A DNA stretch of 45,762 nt from positions 1-45,762 of the forward strand of contig SFKS01000012.1 in assembly GCA_004554705.1 (NCBI GenBank), in the 5' to 3' direction. Positions within the stretch are counted from its first letter, which is position 1. Each line of letters opens with the position of its first letter. This DNA is from Clostridiales bacterium. GTDB lineage: Bacteria; Bacillota; Clostridia; TANB77; CAG-508. Below, in pieces: positions 18,493 through 28,370 of this stretch. The position numbers were made by a program, and so were the translations under genes. Under the pieces are notes generated by a model that saw only the letters and a list, made by a program, of their open reading frames with translations, made no database searches and was not told the DNA's origin.

Positions 18493-19031
18493 TTTTAGAA
18501 TACATAAAAAAATATGAAAAACGCTCAATATTAACTTCTATCATAATGATTCTTATAGCAATACTACTAATAATAAAACCAGTAGCAATGCTAGATACAT
18601 TTGTAACAATATTTGGAATAGGAATACTTTTAGATGGAATTTTCAGCATAATACTATATATTATAACAGATAGAGAACAAAAAATATACAGTAATGCATT
18701 AGTAGAAGGAATATTTGGAATAATTATTGCAAGTCTAATATTAATTAACAAAAATGTTATGATAGCAATAATACCAGTATTAGTTGGAATTTGGATAATA
18801 ATAAAGAGCATAACAAAAATGCAACTTTCATTTAATGTAAGAAGCGTAAATGAAAAAAGTTGGGTACTAATATTAATATCATCATTAATCACATTAGCAA
18901 TAGGAATAATTATACTTGTAGATCCATTTGAAACGATGATTTCAATAACAATGCTAGCAGGAATATTACTACTTACAACAGGAATTATAGATGTAGCAGA
19001 GAGTATAAGTATGATATGGAAACTAAAATAA
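18489..19031 (+). CDS. DUF308 (HdeD-like) membrane protein
   Basis: A 180-residue protein with about six short hydrophobic segments and the internally repeated pattern of DUF308 proteins (for example ILLIIKPVAMLDTFVTIFGI and IIILVDPFETMISITMLAGI). The GTG start at 18489 overlaps the FemA/B stop (GTGA), with AAAGAGG upstream, so it is translationally coupled. HdeD-like proteins are linked to acid or envelope stress in enterobacteria; the function in Clostridia is not known. Confidence 0.78.
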   Translation: MILEYIKKYEKRSILTSIIMILIAILLIIKPVAMLDTFVTIFGIGILLDGIFSIILYIITDREQKIYSNALVEGIFGIIIASLILINKNVMIAIIPVLVGIWIIIKSITKMQLSFNVRSVNEKSWVLILISSLITLAIGIIILVDPFETMISITMLAGILLLTTGIIDVAESISMIWKLK

Positions 19032-19043
19032 AGCATAAAAATT

Positions 19044-19078
19044 CCACAATTTATCCACTAAAAGTGGATAAATTGTGG
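19044..19078. terminator. Perfect 16-bp hairpin between convergent genes
   Basis: 16 bases at 19044-19059 pair perfectly with 19063-19078 around an AAA loop. It lies 13 bases after the DUF308 stop and 20 bases before the convergent acyl-CoA synthetase stop, so it can end both transcripts. Confidence 0.75.
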
Positions 19079-19098
19079 ATAAATTTTCAAGAATTAAT

Positions 19099-20772
19099 TT
19101 ATCTCTTAATCTTATTTGTTGTTGTTTTATCAAATTCCTTATCTCTTATAATAATTTTACTAATATGCTTATAAACAGGCAAACTCTTGCAAACTTCTGC
19201 GATATCTCTTTTAAGTGAAGTTTCTTTATCAATAATTTTTAATTCTTTTAATTTATCATCATTTAAAAATACTTCTGCAACAAGACCAATTTCTGCACCA
19301 ACATCATCCTTTATACCCTTCACAATAACCTCTTGAACATAAGAAATTCCCATTATATAATTTTCAATTTCCTCAGGAAATACATTTTTCCCATTTTTTA
19401 AAACTATTAAATTTTTCTTTCTACCATTTATTATCAATTGTTTTTTATCATTAAATTTACCATAATCTCCTGTCTTAAACCAACCATCAACTAAAACTGC
19501 ATTTGTAAGTTCAGGATTTTTATAATATCCCATCATTACAATATCGCCTTTAACACAAATTTCGCCATCGCCCTCTGGTGTTACATTTTCAAATTTGACT
19601 TCACAACATGGAAGAACAACACCAACAGTAGCACAGTCATTAAAATAATCTCTATTAGCACTAACAAGAGGAGAACACTCTGTAATTCCATAACCATTTA
19701 TCAAATTTAATCCAATATCATTAAAAAACTTACCAAGTTCAGGTCTGATAGGGGCTCCACCACAAACTATCTTAATTAAATTCCCCCCAAAGGCTCCATG
19801 AATAGACTTAAATAATTGTTTTCTTAAATCTATTCCAACTTTTCTTAATCCATTACTTATCTTTAGCATTACTTCTAAAATTTTATCTTTACCTGTTTCT
19901 TTAGCATTAGCCCAAATCTTTTTATAGAAAATTTCAGCAAAAGCAGGAACTAAATAAATATAATCAGGTTTATATAATTGCAAATTCTTCAAAACTGCTT
20001 TTAAAGAATCATTTATACAAATAGTACAATGATGATGAAGAGCTACTAAAATGCCTGAAACAGCTTCATATGTGTGATGGTAAGGAAGTACTGAAAGACA
20101 ACAAGTATAAACAGTAGAAACTTGAAGACCATAATAAACACTACTTACTAAATTATGTTCAGAAAGCATAACTCCTTTAGCCATACCAGTTGTGCCAGAT
20201 GTGTAAACAAGCATTTTTAACTTTTTAGTATCAGTTTTCTTTATAGAAGAATAAGATATATTTCCGCTTTCATACAACTCTTTTCCTTTTTTTAAAAGTT
20301 TAGAATAAGATAAAAGTTTACCATTATCTTCGGCAGAGTCAAACCCTATAAAATACTTAATATTAGGTAATTTCTCTACTAACTCCTCAATACACTTATC
20401 GAATTTTTTAGAATAAAATAAAACCTGACTGTCACTATGTTCCAAAACATGAATAATATCCTTTACAGGAAGTTCTTTATCAACAGGCACAATAACAGAA
20501 TTGCTTTTTAAAACAGTCAAATAAACAGTAAGCCAGTTGTAAGAATTTTCTCCAATGACAGCTATGTGAGAATCATTTATACCAAGCCAATGCAAACCAG
20601 TGCCTAAAGCAATGGTTTCATTTTGAAAATCTTTATAAGAAACCTCTTTAATCTTTCCACCATCTTTATATTTAAAAGCTATCTTATCACTAGCTTCTTT
20701 TACTGCAATTTCAAGCATTTCATTAATACTATTAAATTTTGTAACATCATTCAAACCATAATTTTTTTGCAT
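19099..20772 (-). CDS. Long-chain acyl-CoA synthetase / AMP-dependent ligase
   Basis: A 557-residue ANL-superfamily enzyme. The AMP-binding motif YTSGTTGMAKGVMLS, NGYGITECSPL, GWFKTGDYG and the C-terminal lysine region (TTTNKIKR) are all present. It activates a fatty acid with ATP to acyl-AMP and then acyl-CoA. ATG20772 is chosen because AGGAGG lies just upstream; the longer frame to 20892 lacks an RBS. It is a single minus-strand gene, divergent from the D,D-carboxypeptidase. It has no in-frame CGG and is intact. Substrate length cannot be read from the sequence. Confidence 0.88.
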   Translation of the reverse strand: MQKNYGLNDVTKFNSINEMLEIAVKEASDKIAFKYKDGGKIKEVSYKDFQNETIALGTGLHWLGINDSHIAVIGENSYNWLTVYLTVLKSNSVIVPVDKELPVKDIIHVLEHSDSQVLFYSKKFDKCIEELVEKLPNIKYFIGFDSAEDNGKLLSYSKLLKKGKELYESGNISYSSIKKTDTKKLKMLVYTSGTTGMAKGVMLSEHNLVSSVYYGLQVSTVYTCCLSVLPYHHTYEAVSGILVALHHHCTICINDSLKAVLKNLQLYKPDYIYLVPAFAEIFYKKIWANAKETGKDKILEVMLKISNGLRKVGIDLRKQLFKSIHGAFGGNLIKIVCGGAPIRPELGKFFNDIGLNLINGYGITECSPLVSANRDYFNDCATVGVVLPCCEVKFENVTPEGDGEICVKGDIVMMGYYKNPELTNAVLVDGWFKTGDYGKFNDKKQLIINGRKKNLIVLKNGKNVFPEEIENYIMGISYVQEVIVKGIKDDVGAEIGLVAEVFLNDDKLKELKIIDKETSLKRDIAEVCKSLPVYKHISKIIIRDKEFDKTTTNKIKR

Positions 20773-20847
20773 AACAGTCCTCCTAGATTGAGACTTATTA
20801 TATAACAAAAAGAATAAATAAGTCAATAATTTTAATATAAAAACATA

Positions 20848-20876
20848 TTGAATAAAAATTTTTAATATGATAAAAT
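20848..20876 (+). promoter_or_regulatory. Promoter of the D,D-carboxypeptidase gene
   Basis: TTGAAT (20848-20853), a 17-base spacer and TAAAAT (20871-20876), 52 bases before the ATG. Confidence 0.55.
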
Positions 20877-20928
20877 TTTTATAGTAAAACAAGAAAGATA
20901 TGAATATAAATATACAAGGTGAATTAAA

Positions 20929-22164
20929 ATGAAAATAAAGAAAATCTTATCAACAATTCTATTAATAGTATTATTAAGCATTAATTTAACTACATTTGCA
21001 TATACAGAAGACCCAGATGAATGGGATTATGTATGGCTAGACGAAGCTATAGACGAAGTAAAAGGCACAAATGAACTAAAAGTTTTGTCAAAGGTTGCAA
21101 TAATATATGATAGAAACTCTGGAACAGTAATATGGGGGAAAAATGAAGATGTACCTGTACCAATGGCAAGCACCACAAAAATAATGACAGCAATTGTTAT
21201 GCTAGAGCAAATAGAAATAGAAAGACTAAATGAGGAGGTAATTGTATCAAAGGAAGCGGCAAATACAATAGGATCTAGATTAGGACTACATACAGGAGAT
21301 AAAATAACATATAATGATTTATTATACGGCTTAATGATTTGCTCTGGAAATGATGCAGCAGTAGAAATAGCCATAAGTATAGCAGGAAGTGTAGAGAACT
21401 TTGCAAATCTAATGAATCAAAAAGCTAAGGAATTAGGATTAGAAAACACACATTTTGTAACTCCTCATGGATTAGATAGAGATGGGCACTATACAACAGC
21501 AAAAGAACTTGCAATAATTACAGATTACGCACTAAAAAATCCTAAAATAGTACAGGTAGTATCTACAAGAGAATACACTGTAAACATAAATGGAAATTTG
21601 AAAACCATAACAAACACAAATGAACTACTAGGATACTTAGATGGGGTAAATGGAGTAAAAACCGGATATACTAGTAAAGCAGGAAGATGTTTAGTAACAT
21701 CTGTAACAAGGGATGACTTTGATATAATAACAGTAGTATTAGGTGCAGATACAAGAAAGATAAGAACACAAGACACAATAAAATTAGTAGAATATACATA
21801 CAAAAATTATAAATTAATAAATATTCAAGAACTAGTAAATACAGAATATGAAAAATGGTGTAGTATAAATGAAAAAAGAATAACAGTATATAAAGGAACA
21901 AAAAAAAGACCACCAATATATTTAGAACAAAGCAAATACAGTAAATATCCAATAAGGAAGAACGAAAATATTGAGACAGAAAGCACAGCTAACACAAGAT
22001 TTGAAGCACCATTAGCACAAGACACAATTGTAGGAACTATAACGGTAAGTAAAGGAACAGAAGAAATAGATACCATACAAATAAAAACAAAAGAAGAAGT
22101 TGCAAGAAAAGGCGTAATATACTATTTCATAGAAATGATGCAATTATTGAAATTTATAGTATAA
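20929..22164 (+). CDS. Serine-type D-Ala-D-Ala carboxypeptidase (DacA/DacF family)
   Basis: A 411-residue secreted PBP5-type enzyme. It has a signal peptide (1-24), then SxxK STTK (Ser81-Lys84), SGN (139-141) and KTG (244-246), giving a complete active site. It trims the terminal D-Ala from stem pentapeptides and so limits cross-linking. A C-terminal beta domain (about 305-390) and an amphipathic hydrophobic tail (YYFIEMMQLLKFIV) should attach it to the outer membrane face. ATG20929 follows a weak AAGGTG. A clear terminator follows. DacF-type enzymes act in sporulation, DacA in growth; the sequence does not decide between them. Confidence 0.9.
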   Translation: MKIKKILSTILLIVLLSINLTTFAYTEDPDEWDYVWLDEAIDEVKGTNELKVLSKVAIIYDRNSGTVIWGKNEDVPVPMASTTKIMTAIVMLEQIEIERLNEEVIVSKEAANTIGSRLGLHTGDKITYNDLLYGLMICSGNDAAVEIAISIAGSVENFANLMNQKAKELGLENTHFVTPHGLDRDGHYTTAKELAIITDYALKNPKIVQVVSTREYTVNINGNLKTITNTNELLGYLDGVNGVKTGYTSKAGRCLVTSVTRDDFDIITVVLGADTRKIRTQDTIKLVEYTYKNYKLINIQELVNTEYEKWCSINEKRITVYKGTKKRPPIYLEQSKYSKYPIRKNENIETESTANTRFEAPLAQDTIVGTITVSKGTEEIDTIQIKTKEEVARKGVIYYFIEMMQLLKFIV

Positions 22165-22166
22165 TG

Positions 22167-22195
22167 AAGTGCCAATATAATCTTGGCACTTTTAA
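22167..22195 (+). terminator. Rho-independent terminator
   Basis: AAGTGCCAA and TTGGCACTT form a 9-bp stem around a 7-base loop, followed by T-rich sequence, directly after the carboxypeptidase stop. Confidence 0.75.
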
Positions 22196-22311
22196 TAATA
22201 AGTCTGCATATTAGCAATCAAATTTTACCAATTCAAAAAAAAAGATGTATTTTTTTAAAAAATATATTATAATAATAACATAGTCAAAATTGAAATTTTA
22301 GGAGGAACAAT

Positions 22312-22800
22312 ATGAATTGTGAATGTGAAGGTAGAGAAAATGATAAAAAAATGGAAGAAATCTTATCAAAATATAAACAAGATAAAAGTAATTTAATACA
22401 AATATTAAATGAAGTTCAAGAAGTATATGGATACATACCTAAAAGTGCACAACTAAGCATATCAGAGCATCTAGGACTAACGATGGCAGAAATATATGGA
22501 GTAATAACATTTTACTCAAGATTTAGCTTAAAACCAAAAGGAAAATATAATGTATCAGTATGCTTAGGAACGGCTTGCTTTGTAAAAGGTTCAGAAAAAA
22601 TCTTAGACAAATTAAAAGAAAAATTAGGAATAGATGTAGGACAAACAACACCAGATGGTAAATTTTCAATAGAAGCCACAAGATGTATAGGTGCATGTGG
22701 ACTAGCACCTGTATTTACAGTAAATGACGAAGTATATGGAAAAGCAACTCCAGAATTATTAGATAAAGTAATAGATGAATATATGGCAAAGGAGGACTAG
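22312..22800 (+). CDS. hndA: NAD(P)-linked hydrogenase, NuoE/HndA-type [2Fe-2S] subunit
   Basis: A 162-residue NuoE-like protein. The thioredoxin-fold [2Fe-2S] ligands are Cys84 and Cys89 (CLGTAC) and Cys125 and Cys129 (CIGAC). An N-terminal helical domain (15-75) matches the family, and there is a short Cys-containing N-terminus (NCEC). It is the small electron-transfer subunit of multimeric [FeFe]-hydrogenases that couple H2 formation to NADH, often with ferredoxin (bifurcation). ATG22312 follows TTAGGAGG. It starts the hydrogenase operon, 3 bases before the next subunit. It has no in-frame CGG and is intact. Confidence 0.9.
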   Translation: MNCECEGRENDKKMEEILSKYKQDKSNLIQILNEVQEVYGYIPKSAQLSISEHLGLTMAEIYGVITFYSRFSLKPKGKYNVSVCLGTACFVKGSEKILDKLKEKLGIDVGQTTPDGKFSIEATRCIGACGLAPVFTVNDEVYGKATPELLDKVIDEYMAKED

Positions 22801-22803
22801 AAA

Positions 22804-24658
22804 ATGAAAACATTAGAGGAAATACAAAAAATTAGAGAGTTAAAAAGGCAGGAATTGGATTTAAGAGTAAATTTAAAAGCAAATACAAGAGAAAAACACA
22901 TATTAGTATGCCATGGAACAGGGTGTACATCTTCAAAATCCCCAAAAATAATCGAGAATTTTAGAAAAATATTAAAAGAAAAAGGTATAGAAAATGTAAA
23001 AATAATTCAAACAGGTTGCTTTGGACTATGTGCGAAAGGCCCAATTGTAATAATCAGACCAGAGGATGTATTCTATGCACATGTCAAACCTGAAGACTGC
23101 GAAGAAATAGTAAATACCCATATTATAGATGGAAAAATAGTTGAAAGACTGCTTTGTAAAGATATAGATCAAACAATTGTAAAAAGACTAGATGAATTAA
23201 ACTTTTATAAAAAACAAAAAAGAATAGCTCTAAAAAATTGTGGAATAATAGACCCAGAGAACATCGATGAATATATTGCATTTGATGGATACAGAGCATT
23301 AGAAAAAGTTTTACTAGAAATGACTCCAGAAGAAGTAATAAAAGAGGTTACAGAATCAGGACTTCGTGGGAGAGGTGGAGCAGGTTTCCCAACTGGTAAA
23401 AAATGGGAATTTACAAGAATGGCAAAAGGAGACCAAAAGTATGTAGTATGCAATGCTGATGAAGGAGATCCAGGTGCATTTATGGATAGAAGCATATTAG
23501 AAGGAGATCCACACTCAGTAGTAGAAGCTATGATAATAGCAGGGTATGCAGTAGGTGCAAATAAAGGATATATTTATGTAAGAGCAGAATATCCAATAGC
23601 TGTCCACAGATTTCAAACAGCAATAGATCAAGCAAGAGAATATGGAATACTTGGAAAAAAAATATTTCAAACTGACTTTGAATTTGATTTAGAAGTAAGA
23701 CTTCGGAGCAGGAGCCTTCGTTTGTGGAGAAGAAACTGCTTTACTCGAATCAATAGAAGGTAAAAGTGGTAGACCACGTTTAAAACCACCATTCCCAGCA
23801 AATGCAGGACTATTTATGAAGCCAACTCTTATAAACAATGTTGAAACATATGCAAATATAACAAAAATAATTTTAAATGGTAGCAAATGGTATTCAAGCA
23901 TAGGAACAGAAAAATCAAAAGGAACAAAAGTATTCGCACTAGGTGGAAATGTAGTAAACGTAGGTTTAGTAGAAGTTCCAATGGGAACAACTTTAAGAGA
24001 GATAGTATTTGACATTGGTGGAGGAATTCCAAATGGTAGAAAATTTAAAGCAGCACAAACAGGAGGACCTTCAGGGGGATGTATACCAGAAAAACACCTT
24101 GATACACCAATAGATTATGAATCTTTATCCGAAATAGGTTCAATGATGGGTTCAGGTGGACTTATAGTAATGGATGATTCAAAATGCATGGTAAATCTAG
24201 CTAAATTCTATCTAGGCTTTACAGTAGATGAAAGTTGTGGAAAATGTACGCCATGCAGAATAGGAACAAAAAGAATGTTAGAAATACTAGAAAAAATAAC
24301 AGAAGGAAAGGGAGAAGAAGGAGACATTGAGAAACTAGAAACATTAGCCAAAACAATAAAAAGAACCTCTGTATGTGGACTTGGTCAAACGGCACCAAAC
24401 CCAGTACTAAGTACATTACATTATTTTAGAAACGAATATGAAGAACATATAAAGAATAAGAACTGTCCAGCAGAAGAATGTAAAGCATTAAAGAAGATGC
24501 AAATAAATACAGAAAAGTGTAAAAAATGTGGACTATGTGCTAGAAATTGTCCAGTTGGAGCAATCATAGGAAACAGAGAAGAAGGCTACAAAATAGATTC
24601 AACAAAATGTATAAAATGTGGCTTGTGTGCTTCAAAGTGCAATTTTAAAGCAATATAA
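22804..24658 (+). CDS. hndC: Hydrogenase NADH/FMN subunit (NuoF/HndC type), CGG +1 frameshift
   Basis: Frame 1 runs from ATG22804 through a thioredoxin-like [2Fe-2S] domain (about 30-120) and the NuoF domain with GRGGAGFPTGKKWEF and CNADEGDPGAF. It then leaves the family sequence at CGG 23704-23706 (codon 301) and stops at 23763. Skipping the C gives EVRL-GAGAFVCGEETALLESIEG and restores 617 residues. The C-terminal part carries the NuoF [4Fe-4S] site (ESCGKCTPCRIGT) and a two-cluster ferredoxin domain (CKKCGLCARNC and CIKCGLCASKC). This subunit binds FMN and NAD(H) and passes electrons to HydA. The shifted Gly is the first of the GAGAFVCGEE motif, so an unshifted product lacks half of the active site. 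Confidence 0.9.
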
Positions 24659-24689
24659 CAAAGCATAAAATGAGAGGAGAAAAACGTAA

Positions 24690-26439
24690 ATGTCAGAAAA
24701 AGTAAAATTAACCATTGATGGTAAAAAAATAGAAACTGAACAAGGAACAACAGTGCTTCAAGCAGCAAAACAAATAGGAATAGATATACCAACCTTATGT
24801 TTTTTAAAGGAGATAAATGAAGCTGGAGACTGTAGAATGTGTATTGTTGAAATAGAAGGAAGAAGAGGATTTGTTCCGGCATGTATAACTCGAGTAGAAG
24901 AGGGAATGATTGTTAGAACAGATACTCCAGAACTAAATGATTCAAGAAGAATAATGTTAGATTTAATCTTATCCACACACAATAGAGATTGCTTAACATG
25001 TGTAAGAAATGGAAATTGTGAACTACAAACTTTAGCAGATAAATTTGGTGTAACAGGAATAGAATATGAAGGGCAAAAAATAGAATCAAACCTAGACGAG
25101 ATTTCTCCATCAATAGTAAGAGATAACAGCAAATGTATAATGTGTAAAAGATGTGTTGCAACATGCAAAAACATTCAAAAAGTAGGAGCAATAGATGTTG
25201 CAGGACGTGGCTTCCATTCAAGAATTGCTACAGAAAATGATGAAAGCTTGAACAATGTAAACTGTACTTTTTGTGGTCAATGCATTACAGCATGTCCAGT
25301 AGGAGCATTAAAAGAAAAGGATGAGACAGCAAAAGTCTGGAGAAAAATAAGAGATAAAGACGCATTTGTAGTTGTTCAAACAGCCCCAGCAGTAAGAGCA
25401 GGATTAGGTGAAGAATTCGGGTATCCAATAGGAACAAGTGTAACAGGAAAAATGGTAACAGCCTTAAAGAGAATAGGATTTGATAAAGTATTTGATACAA
25501 ATACAGGTGCAGATTTAACAATAATAGAAGAAGCAAATGAATTAATAGACAGATTAACAGAAGGTGGCACTCTTCCAATGATTACATCTTGTAGTCCAGG
25601 ATGGATTAAATATATAGAAATGAATTATCCAGAATTATTAGACCACTTATCAAGCTGTAAATCACCACATGAAATGTTTCGGAAGCATACTAAAATCATA
25701 CTATGCAAAAAAAATGGAAATAGATCCGACAAAAATGTATGTAGTTTCAGTAATGCCATGCATCGCTAAAAAATTCGAAAAGACAAGAGAAGAAATGAAA
25801 AATGATAGCTTAAAAAATGTAGATGCAGTTATAACCACACGAGAGCTTGCAAGAATGATAAAACAAGCCAATATAGACTTCAAATCACTAGAGAATTCGG
25901 AATTTGATGACCCAATGGGAGAGGCAACAGGTGCTGGAGCAATATTTGGAACAACAGGAGGGGTAATGGAAGCAGCATTAAGAACAGCATATGAATGGGT
26001 TACAGGAAAAGAACTAGAAAAATTAAACTTTGAAGAAATACGTGGCAAAGACGGAATTAAAAAAGCCACTATACAAATGGGAGACAAAGAAATAAAGGTA
26101 GCAGTAGCCCATGGCTTAGCTAATGCACAAACAATATTAGAAGAAATAAAAGTAGGAAAAGCTGATTATCAATTTGTAGAAATAATGGCATGCCCAGGGG
26201 GTTGCATAATGGGCGGAGGACAACCAATAGTTAGCTCAAAAACAAGAAACGAAACAGATGTAAGAGCAGCAAGAGCAACTGCATTATACAAAATTGATGA
26301 ACAAAGTGCAATAAGAAAATCACATGAAAATCCAGCGATAAAAAAACTATATGAGGAATTTTTAGAAAAACCAGGAAGCTACAGAGCCCACAAATATTTG
26401 CATACAACATATAAGAAAAGAGAAAAATATAAAAAATAA
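24690..26439 (+). CDS. hydA: [FeFe]-hydrogenase catalytic subunit, CGG +1 frameshift
   Basis: A 582-residue protein when the C of CGG at 25680-25682 (codon 331) is skipped, joining SPHEMF to GSILKSYYAKK. The N-terminal [2Fe-2S] domain has Cys37, Cys48, Cys51 and Cys65. A His/Cys [4Fe-4S] region and two ferredoxin clusters (CIMCKRC, CTFCGQC) follow. H-cluster ligands are Cys301 (TSCSPGW), Cys357 (MPC), Cys501 and Cys505 (CPGGC). The break lies between the first and second H-cluster cysteines, so only the shifted product can bind the active site. The C-terminal small-subunit segment follows. It reduces protons to H2 with HndA and HndC. The RBS is GAGGAG, 31 bases after hndC. Confidence 0.92.
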
Positions 26440-26440
26440 G

Positions 26441-26464
26441 AAAAGTGGCTTTGCCATATGTTAC
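26441..26464. repeat. Short hairpin element, copy 1
   Basis: A short element with a GGC-TTT-GCC stem between hydA and the L,D-transpeptidase gene. It resembles 28155-28179 (AAAATGGCTTCTGCCATTAT) at about 20 of 24 aligned positions. A locally GC-richer stretch follows (TCGCTACGCTCGAACGA, about 26464-26480), flanked by GTTAC and GTAAC. It may be a remnant of a small repeat or insertion. Confidence 0.3.
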
Positions 26465-26534
26465 TCGCTACGCTCGAACGAATCAATGTAACTTAGCAGT
26501 TCTGAAAAGATATATTTTGCATAAAATAAATAAT

Positions 26535-27234
26535 ATGATAGTAATAAAAAGAAACAAAATAATTATAATATGTACAATACTTATATTAACACTAATAATA
26601 GTCTATATAGTTAAAACAATACCACAAAAAGCAATACAAACAAGCACAAAAGCTTCAAAATATGAAATTTTAGTGGATGTTGAGGAATCTAAACTATATT
26701 TACTTGAAGATAGTATTTTAAGCAAAACGTACAAATGCTCAGGACGGAAAATGGTCAACTCCGTCACCGATAGGGACATGGAAAATAGTAGGAAAAGACA
26801 CATGGGGTGAAGGGTTTGGAGGCAGATGGATGGGCTTAAATGTACCATGGGGACAATTTGGGATACATGGAACGATATATCCAGATTCTTTAGGATGGGC
26901 AAGTTCACATGGATGTATAAGAATGGACAATAATGATGTAGCAGAATTATACAGCATTATTCCAATAGGAACAAAAGTAACAATAGTAGATGGTCCATAT
27001 GGAGCATTTGGAAAGGGTTTAAGATATTTAAAACCTGGTATGTATGGTTCAGACGTGTTTGAAATTCAAAAGAAACTAAAAGAATTAGGATTTTTAAAAG
27101 ACACACCAAATGGAAAATTTGGTCCTGCTACAGAAGAAGCAATAAAAAAATATTGCAAAGAAAATAAACTATATGTGAGAAAAATAATAGATCCAGATTT
27201 ACAAAAATATATGGGTTTTGATTTATTTGAGTAA
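26535..27234 (+). CDS. L,D-transpeptidase with peptidoglycan-binding domain, CGG +1 frameshift
   Basis: Taken from ATG26535, the protein has one membrane segment (about 7-27) and a YkuD domain. Frame 1 leaves the family after KTYKCSG at CGG 26745-26747 (codon 71). Skipping the C gives GKWSTPSPIGTWKI and restores 232 residues. The catalytic motif has His111 (GIHGT) and SHGCIRM with Cys127. The C-terminal domain (about 160-230, DVFEIQKKLKELGFL) is a PG_binding_1 repeat. The enzyme makes 3-3 cross-links or attaches proteins to peptidoglycan. The start has no clear RBS; the inserted-looking sequence at 26441-26500 may have replaced it, or translation may start upstream at 26445 in the same frame. 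Confidence 0.85.
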
Positions 27235-27252
27235 AATCAAGAAAAAGAAAAA

Positions 27253-27272
27253 AGACTCTGAAGTTTCAGAGC
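27253..27272 (-). terminator. Terminator of the FGE-like gene
   Basis: CTCTGAA and TTCAGAG pair tightly; on the minus strand a TCTTTTTTC tract follows. It lies downstream of the minus-strand gene stop at 27290 and also behind the L,D-transpeptidase. Confidence 0.6.
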
Positions 27273-27289
27273 CTCCTTTCCTTTGTCCA

Positions 27290-28128
27290 TTACAATAATA
27301 GAAGTACAACACGGAAACCCGTACTTTCATCTATATTCTTTGTAGGCGAAAATTTCGAACGATAGGCTGCAGGGAAATATAGTCCATTACAGTAGTAAGA
27401 ACCCCCGCGTACAACAGGACACAAATCATAAAACTTTTCCTGTGTCCATTCGCTCACGTTTCCAGCAAAGTCATAGATGTTATTCGTTTTCCATTCCTCC
27501 CAATATCCAGTGTTAGCTATCATGTTGGGAGAACATTTCGTATACATATAGTCTCCATTTTTCACAGAATAGCTAGTATTTTTATAGTTACCCCAATAAG
27601 TAGAAGACATTGCAATTTCAACAAAAGTTCTAGCTCCAGAATGAAGAAACCATTCTAAGACTGAATCATATTCGGCACCAAAAGTCAGATGACTCGTTAT
27701 GGTGTCACTTATTTCCATAGTAGAGGCAAGTTCTTGTGCATCACTGAAATCAATGTATGCACAAGGGAGACTACCTTTCACAGACTGTGGTTTGCCAGTC
27801 TCCAAGTTTTTAGAAATGTTATACTAAGCTCATCCACCAATGGTTCAGTAAACTGTTCCAAAAAAATTGGATTTTTTCGATAAATCCTTCTTCCAAATTT
27901 TTCATTGAAAGAAACTCCGTCAAGAGTACCATTAGAATCCAGACTTCCTACAGGAACCCATACAAACTGACTTCCGTCAGAAGTCCTTTCAATTACAAAA
28001 CCATTGTTCCATCTTCCTTCAACATGCTTATATCCTTCCGGAATCGGCGGATTTACATAGTTCTTGGAGTAAGTTGTACCTGGTTCATTTTCATGAACAA
28101 AATTTTTATACCGATTTTCCATAGTCAT
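27290..28128 (-). pseudogene. Formylglycine-generating-enzyme (SUMF1/FGE-sulfatase) family protein, disrupted
   Basis: Two frames on the minus strand form one FGE-family protein. The N-terminal part (from ATG28128, RBS AAGGAG) has IPEGYKHVEGRWNNGFVIER and FVWVPVG. The C-terminal part has NISKNLETGKPQS, YDFAGNVSEW, RGGSYY and ESTGFRV. The frames meet near 27820-27826, but the segment expected between them (roughly 15 residues of the KYGGFYIxRY type, from memory of the family) is absent, so bases are missing as well as the frame being changed. This is a deletion, not a CGG event. The gene is richer in G+C than its neighbours and has an in-frame CGG at codon 6. It is probably an acquired and decayed gene. 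Confidence 0.75.
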
Positions 28129-28154
28129 TTCTCCTTATTTATTTTATCGGTTTC

Positions 28155-28179
28155 AAAATGGCTTCTGCCATTATGTTAA
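28155..28179. repeat. Short hairpin element, copy 2
   Basis: AATGGC-TTCT-GCCATT hairpin in the region between the FGE-like gene and the coiled-coil gene, similar to the element at 26441-26464. The two copies flank the L,D-transpeptidase/FGE block in direct orientation. Confidence 0.3.
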
Positions 28180-28287
28180 TAATACCACATTTCCTTGCAT
28201 TTTGCAAATTTTCAGAGTAAGTACCTTGAATTTTTTAGTAGTAAGTCTGAATTATAACTTTATGTTCACATAAATTCATAACAAAAC

Positions 28288-28316
28288 TTGCAGAATTTAT
28301 AAAAATATGGTAAAAT
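28288..28316 (+). promoter_or_regulatory. Promoter of the coiled-coil protein gene
   Basis: TTGCAG (28288-28293), a 17-base spacer and TAAAAT (28311-28316), 54 bases before ATG28371. Confidence 0.6.
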
Positions 28317-28370
28317 AATAAATAGAGATTTTATATATAAACGAAATGAAGAATGAAAGGGGATTTATAT

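Noticed and set aside
27690..28128. FGE-like gene as a tenth CGG shift gene
   Set aside because: Its CGG is at codon 6 in the frame that matches the family afterwards, and its frame break is near codon 102 with missing residues, so it does not follow the rule.
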